Assembly: GCA_001599755.1 (NCBI GenBank) | Contig: BCHX01000007.1 | Span: forward strand, 1 to 64,000 | DNA length: 64,000 nucleotides | Reading direction: 5' to 3' | From: Gliomastix tumulicola | Lineage: Eukaryota > Ascomycota > Sordariomycetes > Hypocreales > Bionectriaceae | Shown here: in pieces, positions 42,193 through 54,204 of the stretch | Layout of the letters: each line of letters opens with the position of its first letter | Position numbering within the stretch: the stretch's first letter is position 1 | Notes under the pieces: generated by a model | What the model was told of the DNA's origin: nothing | The model's database searches: none | What the model saw: only the letters and a program-made list of their open reading frames with translations | Translations under genes and position numbers: made by a program

Positions 42193-45100
42193 TCAAGCTC
42201 GACTTTGAGTGGTGTCAGAAGGTTCATCCCACCATGTCGTTCTATTCGTCATAAATGGCTGCAATCCAAGTCAGCAGTCCGAATCTCATCCGGCAGCAAG
42301 GAGAGGCGCGTAGGCCAGTCAAAAAGAACAAGAAAAAAAAAAGACGAAAGAGCACCAATTTTCCTGCTTACATTCAACTGGTCGTCTTGAGGTCCAAATA
42401 TGTCCTGGAGGAGCATCGGGTCCCAGAAGTCGCGGAGCTTGACGAAGTTAGTACGAATGTATGATTGTTGCTTATACATAAGCCAGTGTTGGAACTTACA
42501 ACATCATTTGTTGAATCCATAGTCACCGAAGGGAGTGACGTGGCAGCTATCGCCGGGTCCAAGGCTCCCAACTGACCATGTGAATGACTGTCGTGCAATG
42601 GCATATTCCCTGTTTCCGTTGTCTGGGAATCCGTTGGAGTGCCTGCAAAATGGATGGTCCTGATGACCTTCCGACGACCTCCCTGACCGGCACGCTCAAT
42701 AAGCCTGGTCCGCCAACCAAGCAGCTCGACATCTTCGTCGTTTTGTTCTCCGTGCCGATTATCACTTTGGCTTTGCCCTCCTGGATCTACCTCTCGATGG
42801 GCGGATTCCCCATCGTTTTGAGGACCAGACTTCTCGGATACTTTGGATAGAGCCCTGGTGCGCAGATTTAAGAGCCACTGCAAGTTACTCTTGTACCGGG
42901 GAGAGCGGGCTCCGTGGGCAAGCAATGATGTGAACAAGCTGATGGCAGCATCGATCTGCGGCAGCACAAACCCTGCCATGATGTTCCCCGGATCACGTAA
43001 CACCAAGGTTCCCAGACATAACGCTGAGTTGAATACATGGTACTGGTGAGGTTGTCAGTTGCTGTAGAAGCAAAGCTCAGAAGAGGGAAAAATTCTCACC
43101 CATAGGTTCCACTGTCTGGTGCTTACAGCCGGGAACCTGGCATGGATGTCGGTGACGATGCTGATAATAATCTGCCCAAATGTTAGAGGGGATGTATAAT
43201 AGTGAGATGGCCGTAGTCTTACACCACAACGCTCAATCACCGTATAGAATGATGGCTTGTATACGGACTCGACACGGTCAACTTCGTGAAGAGCCTTCGC
43301 GTAATATGGTCGATGTAGGTTGATGATCGTTTCCGAGATATTCAAGGAAAGGTTCGTTTGCTGGCATTTTTAGCATCGACACTGATTAATACGAGTTGGG
43401 AACATATCCGGACCTGAAAGGAAATGGCTAGTGACCTCCGAGATGGTTCTGGAGAGGACTCTATTGCCGCTTCAATTTGTGGATAACGAGACGGCGTTGC
43501 CAGCAGCGCGGCTCGACAGCGAAGAGAAAATGGGACATTCCTTTCGAATTCCCCTCTATCACTCATGGTCAGTCTCCGGTCTTTGTCCCACAAGCGGCGT
43601 TTGTATGAAGTGTGTATGTTATAACCAGGTGGATGAGAGATCTCTGAGACGTACAGCCTAAGGTCGAGGTCGAGGACATCGGCATATGCTGGTTTCCGTA
43701 CCTTCATCGCCATGTTCAGGATTCTGTGCCTTTGGTTAGTCCCAGTCCCAACTTAAAGAATGAACAGGCACGAACTCGGAAGAAAGTTGAGACAGCTCGA
43801 ATCGAATTATCGAGTAGCTTTTCTCGCCGTTCAGCCTGGGTGGTTCGGAAGGGAATGCGGTGTCGCAATGCTCAGGATTCATAGCAGACCTATTAAGTGT
43901 GAGCGCCATCCCCCTAAAAAATACTTTTTCTTAGCATGAGAGATGCATACGGTCTGGAGAAGCAGTGTGCCTGAAAGGTCTCGGCTGCATTGCACTCCCA
44001 GAAGACCTTTCGTCTCTCCTCGGCAACATCCAGGGGGAGATTCCAGCGATCACCGTCACGATGCATGCCCATCTGAAGATCCTGTCAGTTTGTGTTCATA
44101 CATTCGCGTTCACTCATCACTCACTGCCTGTATCAGACGCATGACTAGACCCCAAAGCGGCCAAGCGTTGTCACCACGTCCATCTTTGTCAAGATGCCTA
44201 CAATCGAGTCAGCGACGAGTGAGGTTCTTCAGAGTAGGTCCAAAACTGACAGGTGAAGATGCGCCATCAGATGCTGTGGAATTACCATCACAGGCATTAG
44301 TATTGCTCACAGCTCGGACATGTATCTCCGCAAACTCACCAGAGTCTGCAGTCCAGCCACGGTGTTATTCGAAAGAAAGTCACCCTTGACTAGTGCCCGC
44401 TCGGACAATCGCAACCAGTCTTCAGCGGATGGGTCGCAATGAGGCATCTCGATGTTAAACATGGTTCCTTGAGCCATGATGATGAACACGAGAGCAATCT
44501 CTTGTGCGTTTACTGTGGGGGAGGTGGTGCAACTTTCCATACGCTGGTAGACTCGGTCAAATGTCTTCTCAAACGAAGGTCTCGGCGCAACATCATGGCT
44601 AATTCAGTCAGTGCCTTCCTGCCTTTTGCTTCCAGTACACTTACTGCCAAGCACAGTAGCGGTAATACGCTTCAACTAATGTCCATGCCTCCTCCCTTGG
44701 GGGCAGAGACGAGAGCAGCTCCCGCGTACTAATTCGAGCGTGCGAAGCAAGCAGAGGAAACCCAGTCCGAGATGCAGGGGGACCAGCAAGATTGGATTGG
44801 GGTTGGAGGAATTCTTGCGGACGTTCCGGAGAATGAGCACGGCTTATTAACGGACTGTCTGGAACATCTTGCGTTTCAGACTAACAAGATATTAGACACA
44901 TAGGCCATGAACAGGGAGGGGGTCAACTTGCCTCCTTTAACCATTCACTTCCCGCGGTTGGGCCGAGGTACTTCGAACGACCTCTTTTACTCAGCATCAA
45001 TGTGCCGTAGGAGCCGCTCTGGATATCATCGTCTACCGACTGACGAACGACAGGGACTGAGTGGCCAGGACCACTAGATATGTTATACAGGGATTCAGCC

Positions 45101-45862
45101 ACAGGTGGTGGATGAGCCGGAGATGGAGTGGTCGGCGAAGGGCCCTGAACGACGAGCGCGTGGGCGAGAAGAGACAGAGGATCGAGATCATCATAGCTCC
45201 TGTGCTGGTCGCTAACGTTGTGCGGACGAGGCTGTCCCGGGGTTTCTTGTATCGAGTTGGCGATATTGGAACTCCGGTGGCAAGCTTGACCCTCAATTTC
45301 ATATCCATCCCCCTCTTGCTGATGGTCGCCATCATGTGTAGGTTGCTCTGCGCCGACATGGTTCAAAGGCGGACTTGTATGCCCATCTTGTCGACTTTGT
45401 TCGAGATCGCCCCTTCTCGTAGTTGTACTGGAAAATCCAAATCATCAGTGACTGATCTCCCTCTGTGCCGAGACGAGACTTTGGCAAGACGAACCGTGGC
45501 GCTTCTGAGCTGGTCGTAACAGCAGTGCAAAACCCAACTCTATTTCGACGAACACAGTTTGAGCATGGAACTAGGTGGATTTAGTACTTGAATGAGGTGA
45601 TCCAACATGTGGCAATGGATTCTTTCAGCCTTCTGACCTTGCCGGTTGCACTTCATCTTGAGTCTGCGACATTCTGGGAAAGGTAGGCTCATTAGCTTTT
45701 CGACTACCCTAGACTTCTTTCACGATATTAGTCCGTTATCATACCTGCACAACTGTAGAATGGCCGTTGCTTCCGCTGCTGCTTTGGCTGCTTCCGGGGG
45801 CGGACCCCCTCGTCAGCACTGTGATCGTGCACAGCATCCTCACTCCGGGGTCGCCGATGCAT
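42193..45862 (-). CDS. Intron-rich Zn2Cys6 transcription factor (candidate regulator of the sugar cluster)
   Basis: Hand reconstruction needs 17 exons for 882 residues: 45862-45745, 45673-45638, 45570-45495, 45427-44932, 44880-44645, 44598-44340, 44273-44251, 44197-44125, 44072-43951, 43889-43776, 43723-43655, 43555-43414, 43360-43223, 43171-43100, 43042-42500, 42437-42372, 42258-42193. Exons 1-3 join into the zinc cluster SCAECRRLKMKCNRQVPCSN plus CVRRNRVGFC. The regulatory domain runs from LPPREEAWTLVEAYYRYCAW past GLVMRLIQAMGMHRDGDRW. Intron 4 appears to be GC-AG (donor GCAAGT), since a GT donor leads to a stop. Exon 12 acceptor and the last intron are the least certain. An ATGTCCGA-type site lies inside intron 6. 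It is divergent from the monooxygenase. Confidence 0.75.
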
Positions 45863-46319
45863 GTTCCTGTCCGGTGCAGAGGTGTCGGTTCACAATTCGG
45901 CCCTGGTTGATTCCCGTGTTGTAAACTGGCAAGAGATCGGAGATGTGAGCAGGAGGACGGAGAAAATCCTTCGATGTTAAAGTGCGGGGTTGAAACTGGC
46001 CGTATGATGCTAACCGAATTTAGATTGATCTCGTAGTCTAGAACGAGGACATGACTCGCAAGGAACTCGCCAAACGAGCGGAACTTCCAGACGGGGTCAG
46101 CAGGGGGGGATTATCCCCGATGCATCGCCTGATCGCTGATCCATGGTCGGTCCAAAGTTGCACCATCGGACATAATGAGCCTTCATCACCTCGTTAGACG
46201 TAGGAGGGGCGAGAACAAGACTGGTGAGCCAAGTTGGATATATGCTCCCCAGAGATGCGCGAAATGAAACACTTTCCACTATCATCACCTGTTCACGACG
46301 GTGCAGGACCATATCAGCC
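45863..46319. promoter_or_regulatory. Divergent promoter of the Zn2Cys6 factor and the monooxygenase
   Basis: No gene visible. TCGGACAT is present at 46166-46173, about 150 bp before the monooxygenase start, so the factor and its neighbour may be under the same control. Confidence 0.55.
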
Positions 46320-48384
46320 ATGGCACCTTACATCAACTCCCCTGACTCGGGCGTCGACGGCAATGTCGGTGTAGAGAACCTCAAAACCAAGCTTGGCATC
46401 AGCGAGGTCAAGCTTGATTCTACGGCGCAGCCTCCTGTTGCTGATGACTACATGTACGACTTCAAGTACAACCATGCTCTCCCAACTACCGACGTGCTTG
46501 GAGTCGAGATCCCTGCCGATTGTGATGCTCAAAAGGAAGCACAGAGTGTCATGGCATCAATCTCCACGGCACTAGGCAACGGTAATGCGCAAGCATTTAC
46601 TGATCTTTTCATCGAGTATGGTGAGTTTGCAACCTTTCGTCCATGTCATTGTTAGCCTGTCTAGCAAGGGCCTAACCGTCTGTCTCATTTAGGTGTATGG
46701 CGAGATAAGCTCTCCTTTACCTGGGACTACCGCACCTTCAACTTCCAGCCTGCGATCCTCAAAGCCGCCAGTGATATCCTTCCTCAAACAAAGGCAACGA
46801 ATTTCGAACTCATTGCGCCTGCGCCCAAGGTCGACCGTCCCTATCCGGACTTTTCTCAACTTCAGTTCGTGGTTTCCTTTGAGACCGAGGTCGTTCTGGC
46901 TTCAGCTGTCATAAACGCTGTTCTTACCAAGGAAGGCTGGAGGATCTATACCATGCATACTGTGGCCGAGACTCTGAAGCAGTTTCCAGAGATGCCACCC
47001 GCTGACGGGCACATGACCGGCCCAATCAGCTGGGAGAAGCAAAGGGCCATGGACGTCGATGCGGCTGTGCCTGAAATCCTGATCATCGGAGGCGGCCAGA
47101 AGTAAGTTTTGCAAGGCAACTGCCCACCGATATGGACTCATATGCTAATACTATGACAGCGGACTTGCACTCGCCGCCAGGTGCAAGGCACTCGGCATGA
47201 AGAGTCTGATCATTGAGCGAGATGAACAAATTGGCGACGTGTGGAAGAAGCGCTACGAGTACCTGTCCCTTCACTTCCCACACTGGGCTGACGACCTGCC
47301 TTACTTTCCATACCCCAAGCACTGGCCGACATACACTCCTGCTCAAAAGCAAGGTATCTACATGGAGTGGTATGCCTCCGCGCTTGAGCTCGATGTTTGG
47401 ACACGGTCACAGGTCGTTAGTGCGGAACAGGATAGCCGAGGTAGATGGACTGTTGTCATCGACAAGGGAGGCAAGGAAACCAGGACACTACACCCGGAGC
47501 ATGTTGTTATGGCTACGTCTCTGTGTGGCACTCCGATGCTCCCTGATGTTCCCGGCATGACCGAGTTCAAAGGTGGTAGTATTCGCCATTCTACCGCACA
47601 CGATAGCGCGCGCGATTTCGTCGGCAAGAAAGTCTGCGTTGTCGGTACCTCGTCCTCCGGCTTTGACACGGCCTTTGACTGCTCACGTAGGGGTATTGAT
47701 GTTACTCTGCTTCAGCGATCCCCAACATACATCATGTCCTTGACTCATTCAGTCCCTCGAGTCATTGGAAGCTACGCCCCTGACTCCAAACTCGACCGCC
47801 CGGACCTTGAAGAGCGCGATCGTCTATTCTTTGCCACCCCTATTGGGCCTGGTGAAGAGCTATCCAGGCGCAATGCCAAGGTGCTTGAGGATCTCGACAA
47901 GCCTCTTCTTGACGCACTCAATGCTCGCGGCCTCCGAACATGGCGTGGGCAGCGTGGCACAGGTGGTGCTACACTTGGCCAGACTCGCAATGGCGGGTTC
48001 TATTTCGATGCTGGTGCTTGCGAGCATATCGTCAATGGCAAGATCAAGGTCGAATCCGGATATATTGAGAGCTTCACCGAAGACAAGGTGATCCTCAGTG
48101 GTGGTCGTGAGCGGGACTTTGACCTTGTCGTCTTCGCTACCGGCTTCACGAACACCATTGACTCCATTCGTGCGACGCTTGGCGACAAGATTGCAAAGTC
48201 CTGTGGTCCCATATGGGGTATTGACGATGAGGGAGAATTCAAAGGCGCCTACCGAGAGACTGGAGTGCCTAACCTCTGGCTTATGGTTGGATATCTTCCG
48301 TATACTCGCTACCATTCCAAGTTGCTCGCCATGAGACTGAAGGCTTTGAAAGAAGGCATTAGCTCAGACCCCTATAAGGTCTAG
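46320..48384 (+). CDS. Flavin-containing monooxygenase with N-terminal SnoaL/NTF2-like domain
   Basis: Three exons (46320-46620, 46693-47101, 47160-48384) give 644 residues. Residues about 65-215 look like an NTF2/SnoaL-like fold and lead into the FAD motif GGGQNGLALAAR, which is rebuilt across intron 2. KHWPTYTPAQKQGIYMEWYA follows, then a second Rossmann motif, VVGTSSSGFDTAFD (NADPH), and the late FATGFTN block. This layout is common in fungal and plant YUCCA-like or Baeyer-Villiger-type enzymes. They oxygenate amines, 2-oxo acids or ketones; the substrate here is unknown. It shares a promoter region with the regulator and carries the cluster motif, so it is probably part of the same pathway. 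Confidence 0.87.
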
Positions 48385-48857
48385 ACTTTATACAGGATAG
48401 AAAGAACTGGAATGCTCGAATATTCGAATATTACAAAGAAAATCTTGATAATTCCTCGTGTGCTATGTGTGGTTTCATGCCTGCCACTTTCATAAATACT
48501 GCATGGCTTTAGTGTCTTCCCATGCTCCAGGTTCTTGAAGAATTTGGTTCGTCTCAATCTCGTTCATCACTTGCGCCAATGTTGTTAAGAAAAAACACGA
48601 GCACCATATGACGATAAAGCGCTTTGACTGACCTCACCCGTCTTAAACATGTGACCGACCGTTCACAGGTCCCCAAAACCCAACTCTATTGCTATCTTCA
48701 GCAAGTGTCTATTGAAATTCATGAGCCTTTTATTATTGACTAACATGTATACGATGCTTGTGGAACTTGGTCATCGTATCCTTAGCTGAAGTCATTTACC
48801 TCCAGCTGTCAAACACCTCCAAGCCTATGACGGGGGGAGAAAGATTTATCATCTTCA
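48385..48857. other. Intergenic region between convergent genes
   Basis: Between the monooxygenase and the aldo-keto reductase, which end towards each other. AT-richer, with no gene; presumably two 3' flanks. Confidence 0.5.
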
Positions 48858-50152
48858 TTAGACAGGGCCGTACCAGTCAGAAAATCCAAGATCCCAGCCC
48901 CAGAGAGGGGTGTTAATACGCTTGGCCTTGCCGTTGGCCGCCAGCCCATCCAGTATGGCGATATCCTTATCCGAGAGGGAAATGACCTCTTTGTTCGAAG
49001 AAATGCGCTCCGTACTGACCGACTTAGGAAGCACTACCACGCCCTTATTAACGTGATAACTAATGAGAACTGTTGCGGCCGAAACCCCGTTCTTCTCGGC
49101 AATCTTCTGAATATCTGGATCGGACATGATAGGCGCCCCTGCACAATTTGACGTCAGTTAGGGTCAGTCAACTCTTGCTGTTTTGCAGAAGAATAGGTAC
49201 AGATCAGACTTACCCGTAGAACCTAGCGGCGAGTATGCCTCCAGCAGGATGCCGTGGCCCTCACAGTATTGTCGCAGTTCATGCTGGGGGAGGAAAGGGT
49301 GTAACTCGACCTGGTTCACGCTAGGAACCACTGTCCAGGTCTTGCGGAGCTCCTCGAGATAAGGGATTGACCAGTTGGCCAAACCAATGGCTTTGACCTT
49401 GCCAGACTTGTAGACCTCTTCCATCTGGCGCCAAGTCTCGCTTTGGTCCCACGATCGGTCAACTGAGCGGGTTCCATCCGGGTTGACGGGAAGAAGCTGA
49501 TGGGTTTCGTTCTGGAGACATGTTAGACGACAATCAACAGCAGCGACACGAATGGACTTACTGGCACGAGTCTAACAGGCCAGTGGACAAGCTAGAATTT
49601 ATTCGTCAGTTCAAGCATCAAACTGGTAACATCTTGCAGTCCAAAAATGAAAGTATGGCAGGGTCGTACGTAAAGATCAAGGTAGTCCACATCCAGGGCT
49701 GCGAGGGTCTTTTCAAGACCTTCCTTCACGTTGGGGTGATGGGTGTTCCAAAGCTTGCTTGTGAGGAAGATTTCTCCGCGAGGAACGCCGCTATCCTTGA
49801 TGCCCTGGCCAACTTCGGTCTCGTTGCCTGGGAATGTTAGATGGAAAGTTCAATACGGCCATGCTGGCACTTCAACGAACCGTAGATCCTGCAAGATGTC
49901 AGATATCACTCTCCATATGAGGGGTCGTATCCTACTTACAACGCGGCATCAATATGACGATATCCGTCCTTGAGGGCGAAAGCGACGGCATCTCGAACTT
50001 CCCCGGGTTTGGATTGCCACGTTCCTGTACATGCGATCCCTTGTCAGCAGCCAATAGAATCACTGCCAATCGGAGTCACGATGCTACTCACCAAGACCGA
50101 CGGCTGGAATACGAGCGCCGGTGTTGAGCGTGAAGTGAGTCGACGCAGACAT
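48858..50152 (-). CDS. Aldo-keto reductase
   Basis: Seven exons (50152-50092, 50024-49940, 49888-49881, 49827-49670, 49591-49562, 49511-49214, 49138-48858) give 306 residues, typical for the family. Exon 3 is only 8 nt (GATCTACG) but is needed to make RHIDAALIYGNETEVGQGI, which holds the catalytic Asp and Tyr. Lys is in TSKLWNTHH and His in LDLYLVHWPV (split by an intron). SVNQVELHPFLPQ and LPKSV..RI are the NADPH-binding blocks. The enzyme reduces aldehydes or sugars to alcohols with NADPH. In a cluster with sugar genes, an aldose or keto-sugar is a likely substrate. It shares a divergent promoter with the lactonase gene. Confidence 0.88.
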
Positions 50153-50741
50153 TTTGCTTCGAGCAGTGGTGATATTTCTTTCCCGTGGCTTTTTCCAATT
50201 CGTAATTGATTGAAGAAACGTAGGCTTACGCGCGTACCGCGAACTGACAATGGCAACAACAGCAAATTTCACCCTTTTCTTTCAGAAATTGTTCAAGCGT
50301 CAACGCGGGGTGATTGACCGGCCGGACGGAGCACGGGCAGTGAAAAAGCGGAATGACGGCGTGAGGGAATATAACCGATCGGACTTTTCTCCGCGTCCTG
50401 GAACAGGCAATCCGATTCCACGCTACGATATCCGATGCATCGCGCCGGATTTTTCACCTGAGTCGTCCATGCGGATGAAAACTAAAAAGGCGATGGCGTG
50501 AATGGGGGAAGCTAATAAAACTCGTCAACTCATGGGGGATCGGATATTCCAATATCGTCGGACATTGGCTCTTCTCGTCACATATTCGTTATCGGCTCCG
50601 GGACGCCGACATCCGCTCAAGGTGTAAAGGCAGAGATTTGTCGAGGGGATACACTCGCGTCCATATTGACGCGTCCATGTACCAAATCGCAGCCATTCGA
50701 TTGGACATGACTTTGAAAATTCTGCCATCAATATTTACGCA
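50153..50741. promoter_or_regulatory. Divergent promoter of reductase and lactonase genes
   Basis: About 590 bp, no gene. It contains TCGGACAT (50558-50565) and ACCGATCGGAC near 50385, in line with the other promoters of the cluster. Confidence 0.55.
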
Positions 50742-52092
50742 ATGAAGCACACCATACTACTCTCTGGGGACAGAGCTAATTACAGCGTACTCAGTTTCGA
50801 TACGGAGAACCAAGAGCTGAACGTCGTCGCCAGCTATCCAGCGCCGTACAACGTCTCGTGGACTGAACGAGAGTCTACACGAGGACATGTGGATCGATTT
50901 GTCGGGCTGTCTGAGGGCGAAGAAGCAGGGCTTCTGTACACCTTTGAGATCGACCACCTGAACAATGCATGCCGGATCACGAGCCAGCAAGAATCCCCCG
51001 GAGCACCAGCCCACTGTAAGTCAACAAAATCTCGCATGCCGCAAAGTTCGCGATTCTTTTGGACGTGCTACTTATAATCAATGGACAGTTATCACGTTGC
51101 AGGACGGGTCGGCACTAGCCCTGGCCACGGTGAGCACCGCACGCTGACGACGGCTCAGTGCTCATAAGCTTACTCTACATAGTACTTGGGAGGCTCCATC
51201 GCCCTATACCCCATCTCTACCACCAAAGAGGCGGGCTTGCTGATAGATACTGCCCCCCGAACCGAGCTCCATCCCCCGTTTCCTTACAAGGTTGCCAAGC
51301 ATGGTCCTATAAAAGCTCGACAGCAACAATGCCACATCCATCAGGTCTTAGAGGACAAGAAGGGTCTACTCTATGCTCCTGACTTGGGCTCTGATCGCGT
51401 TTGGATTCTTAGTCGTGACAAGACTCAATTGGAAGTTCGTGGTTGGCTTCAATGCCCTGCCGGCACTGGCGCCCGTCATGCTGTGCTCACTTCTAATGGT
51501 ATGCCTCGCGGGATGCCCCGGAGACCCATTATAGGCCCTCGCAAGGTTACTAACTCATCACACAGAGCACCTGCTGTACGTGATCGGCGAATTGTCACAC
51601 ACCATCGTCGCCTTTGACCTGTCGACAGGTCCGGCCGCAGATACCCAGCCGATCTCTGGATTCGCACCAAACATCATCCCTCCAACTGTTCACGCCGACC
51701 ATCAGTCCCTCATGGACTCGTCAGAACTCTGCCTGCATCCTAAATTTCCCAATGTCTTGTACGCCAGTAATCGATGGGAACGACACATCGCGGACCGAGA
51801 GCCTCATTTGCGTAACGTTCCGAAAGAGCTGCCACCAGGAGACGCCATTGCTATCATTTTGCTGTCGAATGATGGGAGACGGGTGGAAGAGGTCAAGCAT
51901 ATTCGTACCAATCTGGACACCATTCGTGGCATGCGCATCAGAGAGGACGGGGAATATGTTGTCGCAGCAGGGCAGGAGGGCGGCGGAATCGAAGTATACA
52001 GGATTAGTGGCACAAGAGGCGATACTTGGACTCTGGTGGCTGGGCTAAAAGAGGGCTTAGAGAGCGGTATCAAGCATGCCATTTGGATATAG
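50742..52092 (+). CDS. Lactonase of the carboxymuconate-cyclase (CMLE) beta-propeller family
   Basis: Four exons (50742-51015, 51089-51129, 51183-51498, 51566-52092) give 385 residues. The protein opens HTILLSGDRANYSVLSFD. It continues with YLGGSIALYPI, QCHIHQVLEDKKGLLYAPDLG, GTGARHAVLTSN, EHLLYVIGEL and SSELCLHPKFPNVLYASNR, and ends GGIEVYRI. These recurring beta-strand blocks fit the seven-bladed propeller of 3-carboxy-cis,cis-muconate lactonising enzyme and 6-phosphogluconolactonase. The family opens or closes lactones in the cytosol. With dehydrogenases of sugar type nearby, hydrolysis of an aldonolactone is plausible; a role in aromatic breakdown cannot be excluded, although no other beta-ketoadipate gene is here. 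Confidence 0.82.
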
Positions 52093-52479
52093 GGTTAGAA
52101 ACCAGGCCGTGCTATTTTGCCCTGTTGGGTTTTAGCATACTTGGGTCGAGGGGATTCAGAATACCAGTCCATACTTTGCATAGAAGTCCCAATGACTACT
52201 TGGATTCTGTCTCGAGAAACAGTCTAGACTAAGCCTCCATCCGATCACTGTCAACGCGTCGCGATGGAGATTGTGGCCGGCAACCGCTCATCGTCCTTCG
52301 ATGCTTGTAGTGCTCTGCCTCGTGCCCATCTAGAGGTCATTTGTACTACAGCGGTCCTCCAACAAGAAGCGAAGGAAGCCAAGTGTCAATGGACATAAGC
52401 CATCAAAGCATAAAGGTCTTTTACTACTTGGGTAATAGGTATCACATTGTACTAGTAGCAAGCTGCGAGATGCTGACCC
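52093..52479. other. Intergenic region between convergent genes
   Basis: No gene seen between the ends of the lactonase and sugar-porter genes. Confidence 0.5.
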
Positions 52480-54204
52480 TTAAGCTAGCTGGCGATCCTC
52501 ATCATCGAGACTGTCTCCAAAGGTTTCTGCGATCTGTTCCAGGCTCTTGCCGGCTGTCTCTGGAACAAAGAAGAATGAGAAGATGGAAGCCGCGAAGCAA
52601 AAACAGCCGAAGAACAGGTATGTTCCCCATCCAAGCTTGATCTGCATCTCAGGGACGATGACGCCGATGATGAAGTTTGCCAGCCACACCATAGACGTCG
52701 CAGCACCAACGCCCTTGGCGCGCTTAGAGCTTGGGAAGATCTCAGCGGGCAAGGTCCATGCGAGAGGCCCGTAAGAGGACGCATATGCAAGAACGTAAAT
52801 GTCTATGTTGCAAACGATTAGCAGATGTCAGTAGAATGGGAAGTCATACTTACAAATCAGAGCAACACCAAACCAGCCCATTCCGGAGTTGCTTTCCCAC
52901 TTTCCATTGTATTTGCTGACGATTCCGGCCATGATCATGTGCGGGACGCCCATAGCAATGCCTCCGAAAATAGCAAGCTTTCGGCGACCCATCTTGTCGA
53001 GATATAGGAAAGTCGGGATTCCGGCCACAAACTGGCAAATGTTGACCATTCCGCTAAGTATAAGAGACATCTCGTAGCTCTGACCGAGGGCAGCGAAGAA
53101 GATGGGCGCATAGTATACGAAAGCGTTGATACCTATTTTGAGGTTAGCAAGCTGTACCATGCAAGATGCCAGCCAGCCAGTTTGTTACGAACCTGAAAAC
53201 TGCTGGAAGAACGGAATCGCGAGCGCAATAAGGGTGCGAGTGAGAAACCTCGGCTTGAAGAGATCACCCCACTGTTTGAGCTCCAAGACGGCCATGTTTG
53301 TGTTGGACCCATGGTCACGCTCTAGCACCATCTCCTGCAGCTCGACTTCACGAATGATGCCCTGCCATTCGTTTTGAATCCGGGGATCAGCTCCCGGCAG
53401 GCGTCGAAGCTTCTCCAGAGCTCGCAGACTGTCTTCGTTGCGGTGACGCATGGCCAACCATCTCGGTGAATAAGGGAAGAGCTGGATGCCGATGCCGACA
53501 ACTAGAGCTGGCGCCATCTGCAAGAGGAATGGGAGTCTGAAGGACCAGTCGCCTGACATGTGGCGGGTGCCGTAGGTGATCCAGTACGACACTATGGCTC
53601 CTATGACAATAGAGATTGCCTCGAGAACGAGCAGAGAGCCTCGGAGGTTTGGCGGAGCGATTTCAGAGATGTACAACGGGGCGCCCATGGCCAAAGTGCC
53701 GACGCCAATACCTCCGATTGTGCGACCGGCGACGGGAGTGCCGTAGTTGTGCGCAGCCGTCTGGATGATAGCACCAATGCAGAAGAAGGCTGTAGCCAGT
53801 CCTAGCCCCCATTTTCTTGAATATCGGTCGGCAAAAAGAGGGAAGAACAGGCAGCCGATAAAAGCCCCAAACTCTAGCATGCCAGTCATAAACCCCGTGT
53901 TGAAGCCATATCGACGGTGGCCTGGGGCAACCTCAGGAAACACATCGTGGAACTGGGGCATAGTCAGGATGAGAGAGATAACGCCCTGGTCGTAGCCGAA
54001 AGAAAAACCGCCAAACGAGGCTAGCAGAGCGGCGCCGAACACGTATGGCGATCTTATGATACCGCTTATGCCTTTGTTATCGTAGTCGAGGGTTGCCATG
54101 GGCTGGTCAGGGGCCTTGTCGTCTTCAAGATGAACGGGACTGTCGGATCCGGCATTGTTGCTCTTGTTGTCGGGACTCGTGATCGTGTGGATGTCCGTCG
54201 CCAT
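52480..54204 (-). CDS. MFS sugar transporter
   Basis: Three exons (54204-53193, 53132-52854, 52802-52480) give 537 residues. Sugar-porter motifs are all present: FSFGYDQGVIS in TM1, ADRYSRKWG, GRTIGGIGVGTLAMGAPLYI, SEIAPPNLRG, FSPRW-like FPYSPRWLA, QQFSGINAFVYYAP (rebuilt across intron 1), YLDKMGRR, LPAEIFPSSKRAKG, and PETAGKSLEQ near the end. Twelve TM segments. It would import a hexose, pentose or sugar acid at the plasma membrane. I chose the second ATG, before ATDIHTI, since the upstream extension is hydrophobic and atypical; the first would add 18 residues. Three copies of a YCGGACAT site lie 240-300 bp upstream of the start. Confidence 0.92.

Noticed and set aside
43914..43950. 37-nt intron in the intron-rich transcription factor
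   Set aside because: Too short for a normal fungal intron; using the later TAG gives 61 nt and keeps the family sequence.
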